Part shown: positions 11,275 to 22,509 of the stretch, piece after piece | Layout: every line of letters begins with the position of its first letter | How positions within the stretch are numbered: position 1 is the first letter of the stretch | Source: Posidonia oceanica | Taxonomy: Eukaryota; Streptophyta; Magnoliopsida; Alismatales; Posidoniaceae | Assembly (NCBI GenBank): GCA_037176725.1 | Contig: JAZBRS010000029.1 | Location: 45,270,001 to 45,334,000, forward strand | Direction of reading: 5' to 3' | DNA: 64,000 bases | Program-made: the position numbers and the translations under genes | Notes under the pieces: model-generated | What the model was told of the DNA's origin: nothing | Databases searched by the model: none | The model's input: the letters and a program-made list of their open reading frames with translations, nothing else

Positions 11275-13380
11275 GTCCTTCCTTCGACCCTCCATCGAAT
11301 GATAAAGTACCGTCGCAGCGATGATGTCATTGTCGTCATGGCGGAGAACTTTGAGAAGGAGCGGATCGAAGCAGTCTCCCCCGTGTCTTCACAAGCTATC
11401 CCGTTTGACCCCGAGACTTCTGAAGCTCTATATCGTGTTAATCGGTGCGAGCCGGTTAACTTCATTCCTGATCTTGAACGTGTCAACTCCTTGGCCGTTC
11501 ACAACAAACCCTTTCGAATGGTCGAGAATGTATGTCACAGGTGGGGTTACATAAAGGGTACACCGCTCGGGCGTCATGGCCAGGGGATCGTAGAGTCGAT
11601 CGTAGCGGTGGAGTGGAGGAAATCTGAAGGCCTCGGTTACGAACCCAAGCTCAACGAAGATCACTGCCTTCAGCTCAAGGATCAAGAACCAGCCATCCCT
11701 AGAGACCTCACTAACTTTACCAGTGCAGGAATCCTGGGATCGACCGATGATCAAGCCGCGGTGCCGACAGAAGACTGGGTCTGCATTGAGGACTACTACT
11801 CGGATGAGGAGCAATCTGGTACAGTAGAGGCAGTCCCAACTGGCAGCAAGGCAATGATCAGCACAGAGGCACTGCAATCAGTATGTTCGGCTTTCCCTCT
11901 AGCAGACTCAGCAGACAGCTCAGCAGGCTCTGTGGCAGAACTAGCAAGCTCTCACACTTTTGCAGCCACATCTGCATTTCAAGTACAGGCAGCAGCGGTA
12001 CAGAAGTCAGGAACACTCCTTCTGGCAGGATCAGGCAGGCTACCTGCGGTCGCAGTCACACCTGTGCCACTGTCCCTCTCTCTGCAGAGGCAGTCAATCA
12101 ATTCAGTCAGCAGCACAGCTCAGCCCACTCCAGCGGCCGCATCACTGGGAGCGCAGTCGGCGCAGTCCACTCCACATCTTCCTGACGCCAAGCAGCGACT
12201 CTCTTGGCAGGCCCCCACGGCGTCAGAAGCTACACTCTCACAGCCATAGCCAGTTGCAGAGGACCAACTAAGCGTCGTAGTCTCCCGGCCCTTGAGCCCT
12301 CAGAAGAGCGCCTCTGCCTGCCTTCCACCTGCAACAGTGACACTGGCAGCATACCCATCTGTGGCCCCGCTGACCAGTCTGTTTGGATCTCCCACGCCAA
12401 AGCTGCCGCTATCAGGCGTGCCCATGAACCAGATCATGCAAACTCCAAGGGCAGCAATCTGTCTTGCAGCCGGGCTAGTGCCGCAGGCCCCCGGCGCCTA
12501 CTACGTCGACTCACCCTCAGACGAGGAAGAAGGGGTGGTGATAGAAGCCCTGGTCGATTCATGGATGTCCGACTTAGAGCTACTTTATCAAGAACAAATC
12601 AAGTCGATAGCAGAAGACCTGGCAGAGCATCGAGCCGTAGAAAGGAAAGGGAAAGCCGTGGTTACGGACCCTCCTCTGCGAGAAGACCATGCCTCTATCA
12701 TGGTCCTGGAAGAAGGCTCGGCAGCACCGGACTCCCCTAGATCAGATGAGCTCATCACTCTCCGACCAAAAGGCGGGTCTAGGTGGTTTGTGCAACACAT
12801 GCCTCACCGGAGCAGCACAGCTAGCGGCAATGCCCAGATCGGCCGCCGGTTCGGCATACCCTCCCTAAGCACACCAGAAGACTCAGAGGAGGAAGCACTA
12901 GTAGTCCAAGCAGCAGCAGTAACAGAGCAGAAAGCAGAATCAGTAGCAGAGTTGTTAGCAGCTTCAGCAGCAGAATCATCAGCAGTCTCAACAACAGAAT
13001 CAGCAAGGCCCTCAGCAGTATCAGCAGAACACTCAGCAGAATCAGTCAGGCTAGAGCAAACAGCAGAAGGAGTTGCTGGGACGGAGGTCATGCACCGAGA
13101 CTACAAGAATACTCGAGTGAGCGTGACCATCCTGAAGCGTCACCAGGGCCAAGCAGCAGAACATATACACTCTTTCAACATCACAAGCCCTTCTTTTGAG
13201 AAAGAGATCCTCTCGGAACTTATTGCTTATGGAGAGGAGGATGATACGGGCATGGATGAGATTGACGAACCGTTGCCCGAGTTCCGGCCCTATGACGACG
13301 ACCCAGAAGGCCCCAACCTCCATGTTGAAGAAGAAACAGAGGTTGTCAATATCGGCACAGCTGAGGAAGTCAGAGAAGTT
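11275..13380 (+). pseudogene. Protease-to-RT linker with G-patch-like segment
   Basis: About 700 codons in the pol frame. The segment just after the protease (11299-11600) is conserved with D and contains RWGYIKGTPLGRHGQG, which resembles the G-patch-like motif of Tat/Ogre polyproteins. It is followed by Ser/Ala-rich low-complexity sequence (11850-12250 and 12900-13080, with repeated AES/AEL/SAE units) and acidic segments (11790, 12510, 13230-13320). A TAG at 12247 splits it. Ogre elements have an intron between protease and RT; I see no clear splice pair here. The matching linker of D is built from different repeats. Confidence 0.7.
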
Positions 13381-14724
13381 CGTATCAGTGCCCAGCTGTC
13401 TTCCCAGGCTCGAGCAGAGTTCATCGCATTCCTGAAAGAATATGCATATGTCTTCGCTTGGAGTTATGAGGATATGGTCGGCCTTGACATAGAGATAGTG
13501 GTGCACAATCTGCCCTTAAACCCGGATGCCAAGCCAGTAAAGCAGAAGCTAAGAAGATAGCGACCGCAGTGGCTGCTCATGATCAAAGAAGAGATAATGA
13601 AGCAGCTCAGAGTCAACTTTCTGAAGGTCGTTCTTTATCCTAAGTGGCTGGCAAACATTGTACCTGTGCCCAAGAAAGACGGCCGAATCTGGATCTGCAT
13701 CGACTACAGGGACTTGAACAAGGCGAGTCCCAAGGACGACTTCCCCCTGCCTCACATTGATGTCCTAGTCGACAATATAGCGGGCCACAAGATGCTCTCC
13801 TTCATGGACGGCTTTTCTGGATATAACCAAATCAAAATGGCAGAAGAAGACATGGAAAAGACTTCATTCATCACCCCTTGGGGAGTCTTCTGCTACCAAG
13901 TCATGCCGTTTGGTCTGAAGAATGCTGGTGCGACCTATCAGAGGGCCATGACTACGCTGTTCCACGACCTCATGCACCAAGAAGTAGAGGTCTACGTAGA
14001 CGACATGATTGCCAAAACCAGAGAGCCTGAAAACCATCTTGCCTGTCTAAAAAAGCTCTTTGACCGTCTACGGAAATACAAATTGCGCCTGAATCCCAAG
14101 AAGTGCGTATTCGGGGTGTCTTCTGGCAAGCTGCTCGGCTACATTGTTAGCCAAAGGGGGATTGAGGTGGACCCGATGAAAGCAAAAGCCATCGTGGACA
14201 TGCCACCCCCCAGAACTGAAAAGGAGGTCAGAAGTCTGTTTGGGCATTTACAGTATATCAGTCGCTTTATTGCACAGCTTACGCCCATCTGTGAACCCAT
14301 ATTTAAGCTCCTGAAGAAGAATGCGCAAATCGACTGGAGCGAAGAGTGTCAGGCTGCATTTGCCAAGATCAAGCAGCTGTTGATCAAGCCTCCTGTCTTG
14401 GTTCCCCCTACACTAGGGAGACCTTTGCTCCTCTACCTTTCTACCACGCAGCATTCCATGGGTACCGTCTTGGGCCAACATGACGAATCTGGTAGAAGGG
14501 AGCGCGCCATCTATTACCTGAGCAAGAAGTTTAATGAATGCGAAGCCAGGTACAATACACTAGAGAAGACCTGCTTGTCCCTTGTCTGGGCTGCACAGAA
14601 ACTAAGGCACTACATGATGGCATACCCAGTTCAGCTCTTATGCCGGCATGATCCTATCAAGTTCCTCTTTCAAAAGCCGGCCATGGTAGGCAGATGTGCT
14701 AAGTGGCAGGTGTTATTGTCTTAG
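13381..14724 (+). pseudogene. pol: Reverse transcriptase and first RNase H of element A
   Basis: RT copies element RNA into DNA. The region opens with FAWSYEDMVGLD and a VKQKLRR segment, then is cut by TAG at 13558 (Trp in D). RT blocks follow in order: VPVPKKDG, CIDYRDLNKASPKDDFPLP, LSFMDGFSGYNQIKM, CYQVMPFGLKNAGATYQ and the catalytic YVDD at 13993-14004. The connection and RT-linked RNase H follow (about 14400-14720), including LLLYLSTTQHSMGTVLGQ and AIYYLSKKF. TAG at 14722 falls after WQVLLS, where D has a Gln codon. The YVDD Asp residues are intact. Confidence 0.95.
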
Positions 14725-15330
14725 TACGATATCGCCTTTGTCACACAGAAATCCATGACGGGTCAGGCCATGGCAGACCATCTTGCTGATCTTCCTCTGC
14801 CTGAGTACCAACCCCTCCAGACGCAGTTCCCTGACGAGGACATCCTCTTCGCAATCGAGGGTTCGGAGGAGAAAAATCCTGAAAAACAAGAGGAATGGCA
14901 GCTCTACTTTGATGGCGCTGTCAACAAAAAAGGCCGAGGCGTAGGCACAGTGCTGACCACGCCCCAGGGACAGATGATTCCCTTCGCGAGGAAGCTGACT
15001 TTCACCTGCACAAACAATCAAGCCGAATATGAAGCATGTATCCTGGGATTGAAAGTCGCCCTCGAGCATAAGGCGCAGAAGCTGCATGTGCACGGTGATG
15101 CCATGCTGGTGATCTCTCAAGTGAACGGCGACTGGAGGACAAAAGATCCCAAGCTTGTGCCGTATCACGAACACCTGCTGAGGCTGATGGAAGAATTTGA
15201 GAGCATCTGCTTCACATACATGAACAGAGCAAAGAATGCGTACGCAGACGCGCTAGCAACTTTGGCATCCTGGCTCACTATATCTGAAGACAGCGTAGTG
15301 GATGTATCTGTTACTCGCATTGAGCAACCT
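14725..15330 (+). pseudogene. Second (archaeal-type) RNase H of element A
   Basis: Same frame as RT, after the TAG at 14722. An acidic spacer (EYQPLQTQFPDEDILFAIEG) precedes a complete RNase H fold of a different kind from the first. Its motifs are WQLYFDGAVNKKG (first Asp), NQAEYEACILGLKVAL (Glu), VHGDAMLVISQVNG (second Asp) and NAYADALATLAS (last Asp). Possession of this extra domain between RNase H and integrase is a recognised feature of the Tat branch. The catalytic acidic residues are all visible. Confidence 0.9.
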
Positions 15331-16620
15331 GCATATTGCCTAAACATAGAAGAGGCGGATCCAGCAGAGGAGCAGCCTTGGTATCAAGATATAAAATCTT
15401 TCCTGGAGTCTGGCAGCTTTCCTCCTGATACCGCGGCAGCAGACAAAAGAACTCTGGCGCGTCTGACGTCAAAGTATGTGTTGGGGGCTGGGCAGCTGTA
15501 CAAAAGGTCATGTAATCAGATGCTACTGCGCTGCCTGAACAAATCGGAGGCTGACACGTTGATGCTTCAAGTGCATGCAGGGACCTGTGGCCCGCACATG
15601 AACGGCGTCCTCCTGGCCAAGAAGATCATGCTTCAAGGATATTTCTGGCAGACCATGGAAGCAGACTGCTGCCGGTTCGTGCGCAGATGCCACAACTGTC
15701 AGATCCATGGTAACTTCATCAAGGCCCCCCCGCAACAGCTGCATAACATGTCTTCGCCATGGCCTTTCTCCACCTGGGGGATCGATGTCATTGGCGCCAT
15801 CCACCCAGCTGCTTCAAATGGTCATCGTTACATTCTGGTAGCGATTGATTACTTTACCAAGTGGGTGGAAGCAGCCTCTTATAAGACAGTCACCGCTGTG
15901 GCAACAGAAAAGTTTATCAAGAACAATATCGTTGCCCGATATGGGGTCCCGCACTCTGTCATCTCTGATAATGGCACAAACTTCATTGCCAAAAGGATAG
16001 AGGAATTCCTGCAGAGTCTCAAAATCAAGCATCATCGATCCTCGCCCTACCGGCCACAGATGAACGGAGCGGTGGAGTCTGCAAACAAGAACATTGTTAA
16101 AATCCTGAAGAAAATGGCAGAAACCCACAAGGATTGGCATGACAAGCTCCCGTATGCGCTCTGGGCGTACAGGACATCAATCCGGACCTCGACGGGAGCC
16201 ACCCCGTACTCTCTGGCGTACGGCATGGAAGCGGTGTTACATGTTGAAGTAGAGATCCCCTCTCTGCGGATCCTACGAGAAGCTGAGTTGGAAGAGGCAG
16301 AATGGGTCGAAGACCGCTGCGTCCAACTAAATCTAATTGATGAGCGCAGACTGCAAGCTATGCACAACGCTCACTGCTACCAGAAGCGGATGGCCAGAGC
16401 ATTCTTGAAGAAGGTCCAGCCCAGAAACTTTCAGCCAGGGGACCTTGTCTTGCGCGCCATCCATTTGCTTGACGGTCAAGGGAAATTCCGACCCAATTGG
16501 CGCGGCCCCTTTGTGGTCAAGCAGATCTTCTCGTAAGGCGCTGTAACTCTTGAGGATATGGACCGGGTCGAGCAGTCTGAGCTCGTCAACCTCTGCTATC
16601 TCAAGAAGTACTATCAGTAG
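15331..16620 (+). pseudogene. Integrase of element A
   Basis: Integrase joins the DNA copy to host DNA. The zinc-binding N-terminal part has VHAGTCGPHMNG and CHNC (about 15570-15700). The catalytic core has Asp at 15784 (WGIDVIGAI), Asp at 15967 (VISDNGTNF) and Glu at 16075 (NGAVESANK), giving D-x60-D-x35-E. A C-terminal part follows, with FQPGDLVLRAIH and WRGPFVV. TAA at 16534 cuts off the last 28 codons, which end LKKYYQ before TAG at 16618. I see no chromodomain, as expected for Tat elements. Confidence 0.93.
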
Positions 16621-18039
16621 CCGAGGGTGGCCCCATTGCAAATGCCCTTCTCCCGCCTACACACTTGCATTCTCACTTCTTGCATTCTCGTCCTACCTAC
16701 ATCTTCTATCTATCCTACTCTTGCATCCTCTCCCTTCAAATCATCATCGTCATCCTCTCAAAAACATCCATCATCTTTTTCAAAATCATCATCGTCATCC
16801 TCTCAAATCATGCATCCCATCTTTTGGCCCGGTGATGAAAACCGGAAGTGCTTGCCTGCTCTGGAAAGAGTCCGCCCTACCTCACCCGGCACTACTTAGA
16901 TGTCTTAGCTAGTGAGGGAGCCACCACCAATCAAGACAAGCGAACTGCCTAAACTCGTAAGGACATACACCTCTGAGGGAGAAAAAATCTTAGGATGTGA
17001 GTAAGAAAAAAGTGAGAGTAGACATCTAGGCTTGGGCACGTCCAAGGATCAGAAGACGAAGACAGAAGCCGGCCCTAGAGATAGGGGTGTGCAGTCTAAC
17101 CCTGCTCCTTCTACCCACCACATAGCAGACCCAAAGCCCAGATCCATCACAACTTAAGCACCCTTCTTTTGCCACCAAAATGGGGATAGCAAAAGCCTGA
17201 AAAAAAAAGAAGAGAAAAGAGATCAAACAAGCAAAAAAAAAGAGAGATAGAACAAAAACCAGAAAAAAGGGAGAAAAAGCAAAGAAAACAAAAAAAAAAA
17301 AGAGAAAAGGAAAAAGGCAAGGTTCAGCCCAAAAATACAGGCACCATCATCCCCCGTACCTTACTAGAGACCCAAGGGTGTTAAGTTTTAAGGGTCTACC
17401 ACTTCCCTCCAAGAGCAAACACTTACCCTCTCCTAGCTAGGGGCAGAGAAAGACTGCATACCTATGAGGGAGAAATCAAAGAAAAAAGAGAGCAGAAAGA
17501 GTAGGTGTAGGTCCTGAGAGTTCGGCAAGAAGCTTGTCCTCACCACACCACCACCTGTACAAATGCCAACACCCGTTCCGGAGCGCCACCAGCAAGCCAA
17601 GAGTCCAAGTAGGGCCCAGTGAGTCGGGGACCACTCCTTTCCTTTGCAGCAGGCACCAAAGCACTCCGTATGCCGAGGGCACCCAAGCATACTAATCATT
17701 TCATAAGCATACCGACCTGCATCATGCATACATGCATCTTCAATTATCCCTTCTTTCTTATCAATCGTTCCGCTTTGCAACTCGCTTCGACCCTGAGACA
17801 GTACTTCTTGCCTAGAACGCGTTGGCGCTGCTCGAGCTGCGCTGGTCCAGATCTCCTGCCAGCCCTCGCCCCCGTATCCACAAGACTGCTGTAGATTCCC
17901 CTTGCTTATCTTTGCTTAGCTGCTATATTCTGATATTGACTGCTGGATGCATATTGAACTACATTATCAGCCTCAGATTCTGCTCTCTATCAGAGATTAT
18001 ATACCTGTGTGATCTGACTGTTTGCAATGGTAATAACAG
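16621..18039 (+). other. Spacer between integrase and the extra ORF
   Basis: No convincing gene. It holds TCATCATCGTCATCCTC repeats (16740-16810), a strongly purine-rich tract of AAAAAAGAGAG type (about 17200-17320) and a segment (17780-17880) homologous to 46650-46710 of D. The purine tract is matched on the sense strand of D at about 47245-47345. The end carries a possible 3' splice site, AACAG|GTACC (AG at 18038-18039), matched in D by TACAG|GTACC. Confidence 0.6.
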
Positions 18040-19291
18040 GTACCTTCAAGATCTGCCGTTATCTGCCTGTACCCCTGCGATCTGCGCAATAGGCTTCCCC
18101 ACTCTGTTGACTCCAACACGTTGCTCGGAGACCTTGCAAGAATGGATCGGCGAGCTTACCCAAGAAGACTGCGAAAAGCTGCGCCTGTGGGCCATCCCAA
18201 CCAAGCTGCTGAAGGCTGTTGATGTGGAAATAAGCCGCCATCTTCTGTGTGCCGCCGCAAGATTCTGGAAACCGGCGCACCACGTCTTTCGCTTCGGCAG
18301 AACTGAGCTTACACCCACACTGGAAGAAGTGTGTCGGATCTGCGGCTTCTCCAAGATCATGGGGCCGCCTATCTTCATGAGGCGCGACGGATATCTCGCG
18401 GTCCTGAGCCAGCTGACTGGGCTCCCTACTCGAAGCTGCCAGCAAAGACTGATCTGCACCAGCGGACCTGAACCTATGCTTCGCCTAGCGCACTTTGATG
18501 ATGTCATGAAGAAGCGCGTCGAACTCGGAGATGAGCTGTGGCTCCGAGGGTTTGTCATCCGTTTCCTGGGCGAGCTGATCTTTACTCATGGCCGACTGAC
18601 AGTGGCCATTGAGGTTGCAGAGATAGCACTTGCTGTGGTGACCCGGCAGATAGACCTGGCGCTAGTTGTTCTGGCGGAAACATATCGCGGGCTGGACCGC
18701 ATCTCACATCGCTGCCACCACTTCCACGGTTGCGGGGCACTAATACAAGTCTGGCTAGCTGTACACTTAGAAATGAACCTTCTGCGCCCCCAGGTGCATG
18801 CCTTCGAAGCCTACTGCAGCAGCGGCCGTGCCAAGACAGTCAAAAGCGTCAAAGAAGAATACGAAAGGCTATCAGCACTGACTGATGACGCTGTGACCTA
18901 GCGTATCGTCCCCTCTGTAGCCGAGCCATTCACTGTCTTTTTCAGCGCACGTGACACACGACTGATCGTGCTACCAGGATTCACGGCAGGTGTGGAATAC
19001 CACCCCATCAGGGTTATGCGCCAATTTGGCTTCCAGTAGGGCACCTTTGTTGACAGCACAGCGCCCGAGCTTCTTCAAATGTACCCTCTCAGCACGACTG
19101 CCCCAACCAAGCTTCTGGCCAATCTGATGCAGCATGGGGTGCGGTCAACAGACATTGCAGCTGCAAGAGGTATAGGATGCACCCCAGAGTATGAGGCTGA
19201 GGTCCGAGAGCTCTGGCCCGTCAATGAGATCCCGCCAGGCGGCCCCCTATTCCCCGACTCCAGGCAGCCAAAGAAGGCCCGAACCGGCTAG
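18040..19291 (+). pseudogene. Extra ORF of element A, plant-mobile-domain/DUF7745-like
   Basis: One reading frame of about 415 codons ending TAG at 19289, interrupted by TAG at 18899 and at 19037. D reads Trp and Gln there. Motifs include LLKAVDVEISRHLL, AARFWKPAHHVFRFG, ELTPTLEEVCRICGF and MGPPIFMRRDGY. The pattern of a Trp/Phe-Trp core followed by LTPTLEE resembles the plant mobile domain/DUF7745 group, which occurs in plant transposons and in MAIN/MAIL-type proteins; this is from memory, not a search. The frame is open upstream to an ATG at 17822, but homology with D begins at RYLQD, just after a possible splice acceptor, so I start there. It is probably not an Env protein: I see no clear signal or membrane segment. 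Confidence 0.65.
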
Positions 19292-19564
19292 GCACTTCTG
19301 CAAACATCATGTGGTCTTCTTTCAAGTCATGCTGTATATTTTTGGCCTGCCACAGGCATGTACACATCAAGTTCCTTCAATGAAAAACTGTTTCTGCTGT
19401 CTGCTTGCACTTCAAGACTGCTTATTGCATTGCCTTATCATTGCCAACATCATCTTGGGCCCTCTGGCTAGACTTGCAGCCAACACAACGCAGGAAAGTC
19501 CTCAACACCCACTCCGGAGTCCAGAATCTCTGCAGACCCGCACCGGCAAGCCACGCCATCCAGC
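19292..19564 (+). other. Spacer after the extra ORF
   Basis: About 270 bases without a supported gene or strong repeat. I see nothing conserved beyond general similarity to the matching part of D. Confidence 0.4.
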
Positions 19565-19890
19565 GTCCCCAGCTGAGTCATCTTCTACGGGCTGGCACCC
19601 CCAAACTGCTCGGCGATAGGTCCGTCAACCTGTCATCTTCAGCGGGCTGGCACCCCCAACTGCTCGGCGATAGGTCCGTCAACCTGTCGTCATCTGCGGG
19701 CTGGCACCCCCAACTGCTCGGCGATAGGTCTGTCAACCTGTCATCTTCTTCGGGCTGGCACCCCAAACTGCTCGGCGATAGGTCAGTCAGCCTGTAATCT
19801 TCAGCGGGCTGGCACCCCAAACTGCTCGGCGATAGGTCCGTCAACCTGTCATCATCTTCTGCGGGCTGGTACCCCAAACTACTCGTCTGA
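19565..19890 (+). repeat. Tandem array 1 of element A (about 55-bp unit)
   Basis: Six copies of a unit containing GGGCTGGCACCCC, ACTGCTCGGCGATAGGTC and CGTCAACCTGTCATCTTC. Spacing of the GGGCTGG core is 53-57 bp (about 19589, 19643, 19698, 19751, 19805, 19862). The peptide read across it on either strand is repeat-derived and not a gene. It is the first of three arrays in the 3' region. Confidence 0.85.
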
Positions 19891-20049
19891 CAAACACGTC
19901 AGCTTTGTCTTCACCCTCTGCTTTTGATGCCAAGGACGCGCTGGCCAACCCCTAGTGTCATCCCGACACCAGGGGCATCTTTTGATCACCCCTTGGTATC
20001 ATCCTCCCCCTCTTTCCCCCATGATATTCCTGGTATCATGGGATGCTTC
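19891..20049 (+). other. Spacer with broken GGTATCA/TGATACC motifs
   Basis: Short segment between arrays 1 and 2. It carries ACACCAGGGGCATCTT, CTTGGTATCATCC and TCCTGGTATCATGGG. These are related to the perfect hairpin at 44765-44792 in D, which lies at the matching place between extra ORF and arrays. Confidence 0.5.
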
Positions 20050-20930
20050 GCTCACGCGAAACCTCTTTGCCGGCCGATAAGTCCGATATCTTATCATCTC
20101 TCATCATTACCTTATCCCCTCTTTGCCGGCCGATAAGTCCGATATCTTAACACCTTTTCAATCAATCAATCTCATCATTACCTCATCCCCTCTTTGCCAG
20201 CCGATAAGTCAGATATCTTATCACCTTTTCAATCAATCAATCTCATCATTACCTCATCCCCTCTTTGCCGGCCGATAAGTCCGATATCTTATCACCTTTT
20301 CAATCAATCAATCTCATCATTACCTCATCCCCTCTTTGCCGGCCGATAAGTCCGATATCTTATCACCTTTTCAATCAATCAATCTCATCATTACCTCATC
20401 CCCTCTTTGCCGGCCGATAAGTCCGATATCTTATCACCTTTTCAATCAATCAATCTCATCATTACCTTATCCCCTCTTTGCCGGCCGATAAGTCCGATAT
20501 CTTATCACCTTTTCAATCAATCAATCTCATCATTACCTCATCCCCTCTTTGCCAGCCGATAAGTCCGATATCTTATCACCTTTTCAACCAATCAGTCTCA
20601 TCATTACCTCATCCCCTCTTTGCCGGCCGATAAGTCCGATATCTTATCACCTTTTCCATCAATCAGTCTCATCATTACCTCATCCCCTCTTTGTCGGCCG
20701 ATAAGTCCGATATCTTATCACCTTTTCAAACAATCAGTCTCATCATTACCTCATCCCCTCTTTGCCAGCCGATAAGTCCGATATCTTATCACCTTTTCAA
20801 TCAATCAATCTCATCATTACCTCATCCCCTCTTTGCTGGCCGATAAGTCCGATATCTTATCACCTTTTCTTATCAATCAATCTTATCATTACCTCATCCC
20901 CTCTTTGCCGGCCGATAAGTCCGATATCTT

Positions 20931-20935
<5 letters not shown>
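20050..20935 (+). repeat. Tandem array 2 of element A (71-bp unit)
   Basis: About 12 copies. The unit reads CCCCTCTTTGCCGGCCGATA, then AGTCCGATATCTTATCACC, then TTTTCAATCAATCAATC and TCATCATTACCTCAT. Start-to-start distances of 71 bp are measured at 20116, 20187, 20258 and 20329. Each unit contains GATAAG...CTTATC, able to form a 6-bp stem. Tat-lineage 3' regions are known as a hypervariable source of satellite DNA, and this array fits that description. Confidence 0.92.

Positions 20936-20970
<35 letters not shown>
20932..20970 (+). repeat. (AATC)n microsatellite at the end of array 2
   Basis: About ten ATCA/AATC repeats. Each 71-bp unit contains a short ATCAATCAATC run, so this looks like slippage expansion of that run in the last unit. 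Confidence 0.9.
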
Positions 20971-20974
20971 CTGC

Positions 20975-22015
20975 TCTTTCCGGTTGATAGGACCGAAAAC
21001 TATCATCTTGGGCTGATCCCCGATCTGGCCCGCAGTTGTGTTATACAGCTGACATCCAGTAACTGTCCCTCGTAATTGCACTTTCCAGTTGATAGGACTG
21101 TAAACTATCGTTCCAGTTGATAGGACTGTAAACTATCATTCTCTGGCTGATGATCCAAAACTCATCCTTGGCTGATATCCGAAACTATCACTTGCAATTA
21201 CGTTATACGGCTGACATCCAGTAACTGTCCCTTGCAATTGCAGCTTCCAGTTGATAGGACTGTAAACTATCGCTCCAGTTGATAGGACTGTAAACTATCG
21301 TTCCAGTTGATAGGATTGTAAACTATCATTCCTTGGCTGATATCCGAAACTATCACCTGCAATTGCATTATACGGCTGATATCCAGTAACTATCCTCATG
21401 ATTGCGCGTTCCAGTTGATAGGACTGTAAACTATCGCTCTAGTTGATAGGATTGTAAACTATCGCTCCAGTTGATAGGTCTGTAAACTATCGTTCTAGTT
21501 GATAGGACTGTAAACTATCACTCGCAATCATGTTATACGGCTGATATCCAGTAACTATCCCTCGCAAATGCCCTTTCCAGTTGATAGGACTGTAAACTAT
21601 CGCTCCAGTTGATAGGCCTGTAAACTATCGTTCCAGTTGATAGGACTGTAAACTATCATTCTCTGGCATTTGCGTTATATGGCTGATACCCAGTAACTAT
21701 CCCTCATGGTTTGTGCTTTCCAGTTGATAGGACTGTAAACTATCGCTTCCAGTTGATAGGACTGTAAACTATCGTTCCAGTTGATAGGTCTGTAAACTAT
21801 CGTTCCAGTTGATAGGACTGTAAACTATCCCGCACAACCATGTTATATGGCTGATATCCAGTAACTGTCACTCACAACTGCCTCCAGTTGATAGGACCGT
21901 AAACTATCGTTCCAGTTGATAGGTCTGTAAACTATCGTTCCAGTTGATAGGACTGTAAACTATCACTCCCGGTTGATAGGACCGTAAACTATCCAGCCGA
22001 TAAGCCCAACACCTT
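20975..22015 (+). repeat. Tandem array 3 of element A (28-29 bp hairpin unit, higher-order)
   Basis: More than 20 copies of TTCCAGTTGATAGGACTG then TAAACTATCG. Each can pair GATAG with CTATC. Groups of two to four are separated by a second unit, GGCTGATATCCAGTAACTATC, with a variable TTGCA/CATGTTATA flank, recurring every 140-172 bp (about 21041, 21213, 21368, 21534, 21674, 21843). The last unit near 22001 switches back to the GATAAG...CTTATC stem of array 2. Confidence 0.9.
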
Positions 22016-22509
22016 ATCACCTTTTTGATGTGGCCTTGTCCCAGGAAGGCAAAGTCCCGCATCCCCCTTGCGAAAGGAGAGTTGGCCTCTCTCCCCTCGC
22101 ACCCCTCTTTTTTCTACTAGCTTGCTCCCCGGGCGGGGACAAGCTACACCTTTTCTTTCTTGCCTTGTCACGCAAGTCTGGCCTTCCCGCCAGATCCTTG
22201 CGCCACATCGTGCCTTTCTTCTGGCATTTCTCTTGCATCATCTTTGCACCTTCTCAGCTAGCATTGCATACTAATTTAGCATCATCAGCATCACTTGCAT
22301 TGCATCAGCATTCTAGTTGCACTAACTTTTGTACTAACGCTTGCATTGCATTTGCATTAGCATGCATTGCATACTTTGCACATCATCCATCTGCACCTGC
22401 ATTTTTGCATTGCGGCAACGGGCTACGATTTTCGGTGCATCCGCCGAATAAGTAGCTCACGCCCATAGCAAACCTCTGCACCCGCCGGTCAGATGGGGTG
22501 TCTTGTCAA
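22016..22509 (+). other. 3' untranslated segment before the polypurine tract
   Basis: No gene. It holds a hairpin with arms GCTTGCTCCCC and GGGGACAAGC (about 22121-22145), related to the hairpins of the 121-bp array of D. A field of GCATTGCAT/ACTTGCATT words (22225-22400) follows, then a segment matched in D beside its polypurine tract. Confidence 0.55.

Noticed and set aside
8965..14724. Programmed TAG readthrough as the reason for the stops in A
   Set aside because: There are many stops scattered through every domain, with frameshifts as well, and D has sense codons at the positions compared; random decay explains them better.
18040..19291. Envelope-like protein as the identity of the extra ORF
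   Set aside because: No signal peptide, no clear transmembrane segment and no glycosylation-rich ectodomain pattern. The LTPTLEE and FWKP motifs point to a plant mobile domain-type protein instead.
20050..22015. CRISPR-like array
   Set aside because: Repeats are contiguous tandem units without unique spacers, in a plant retrotransposon 3' region with no cas genes.
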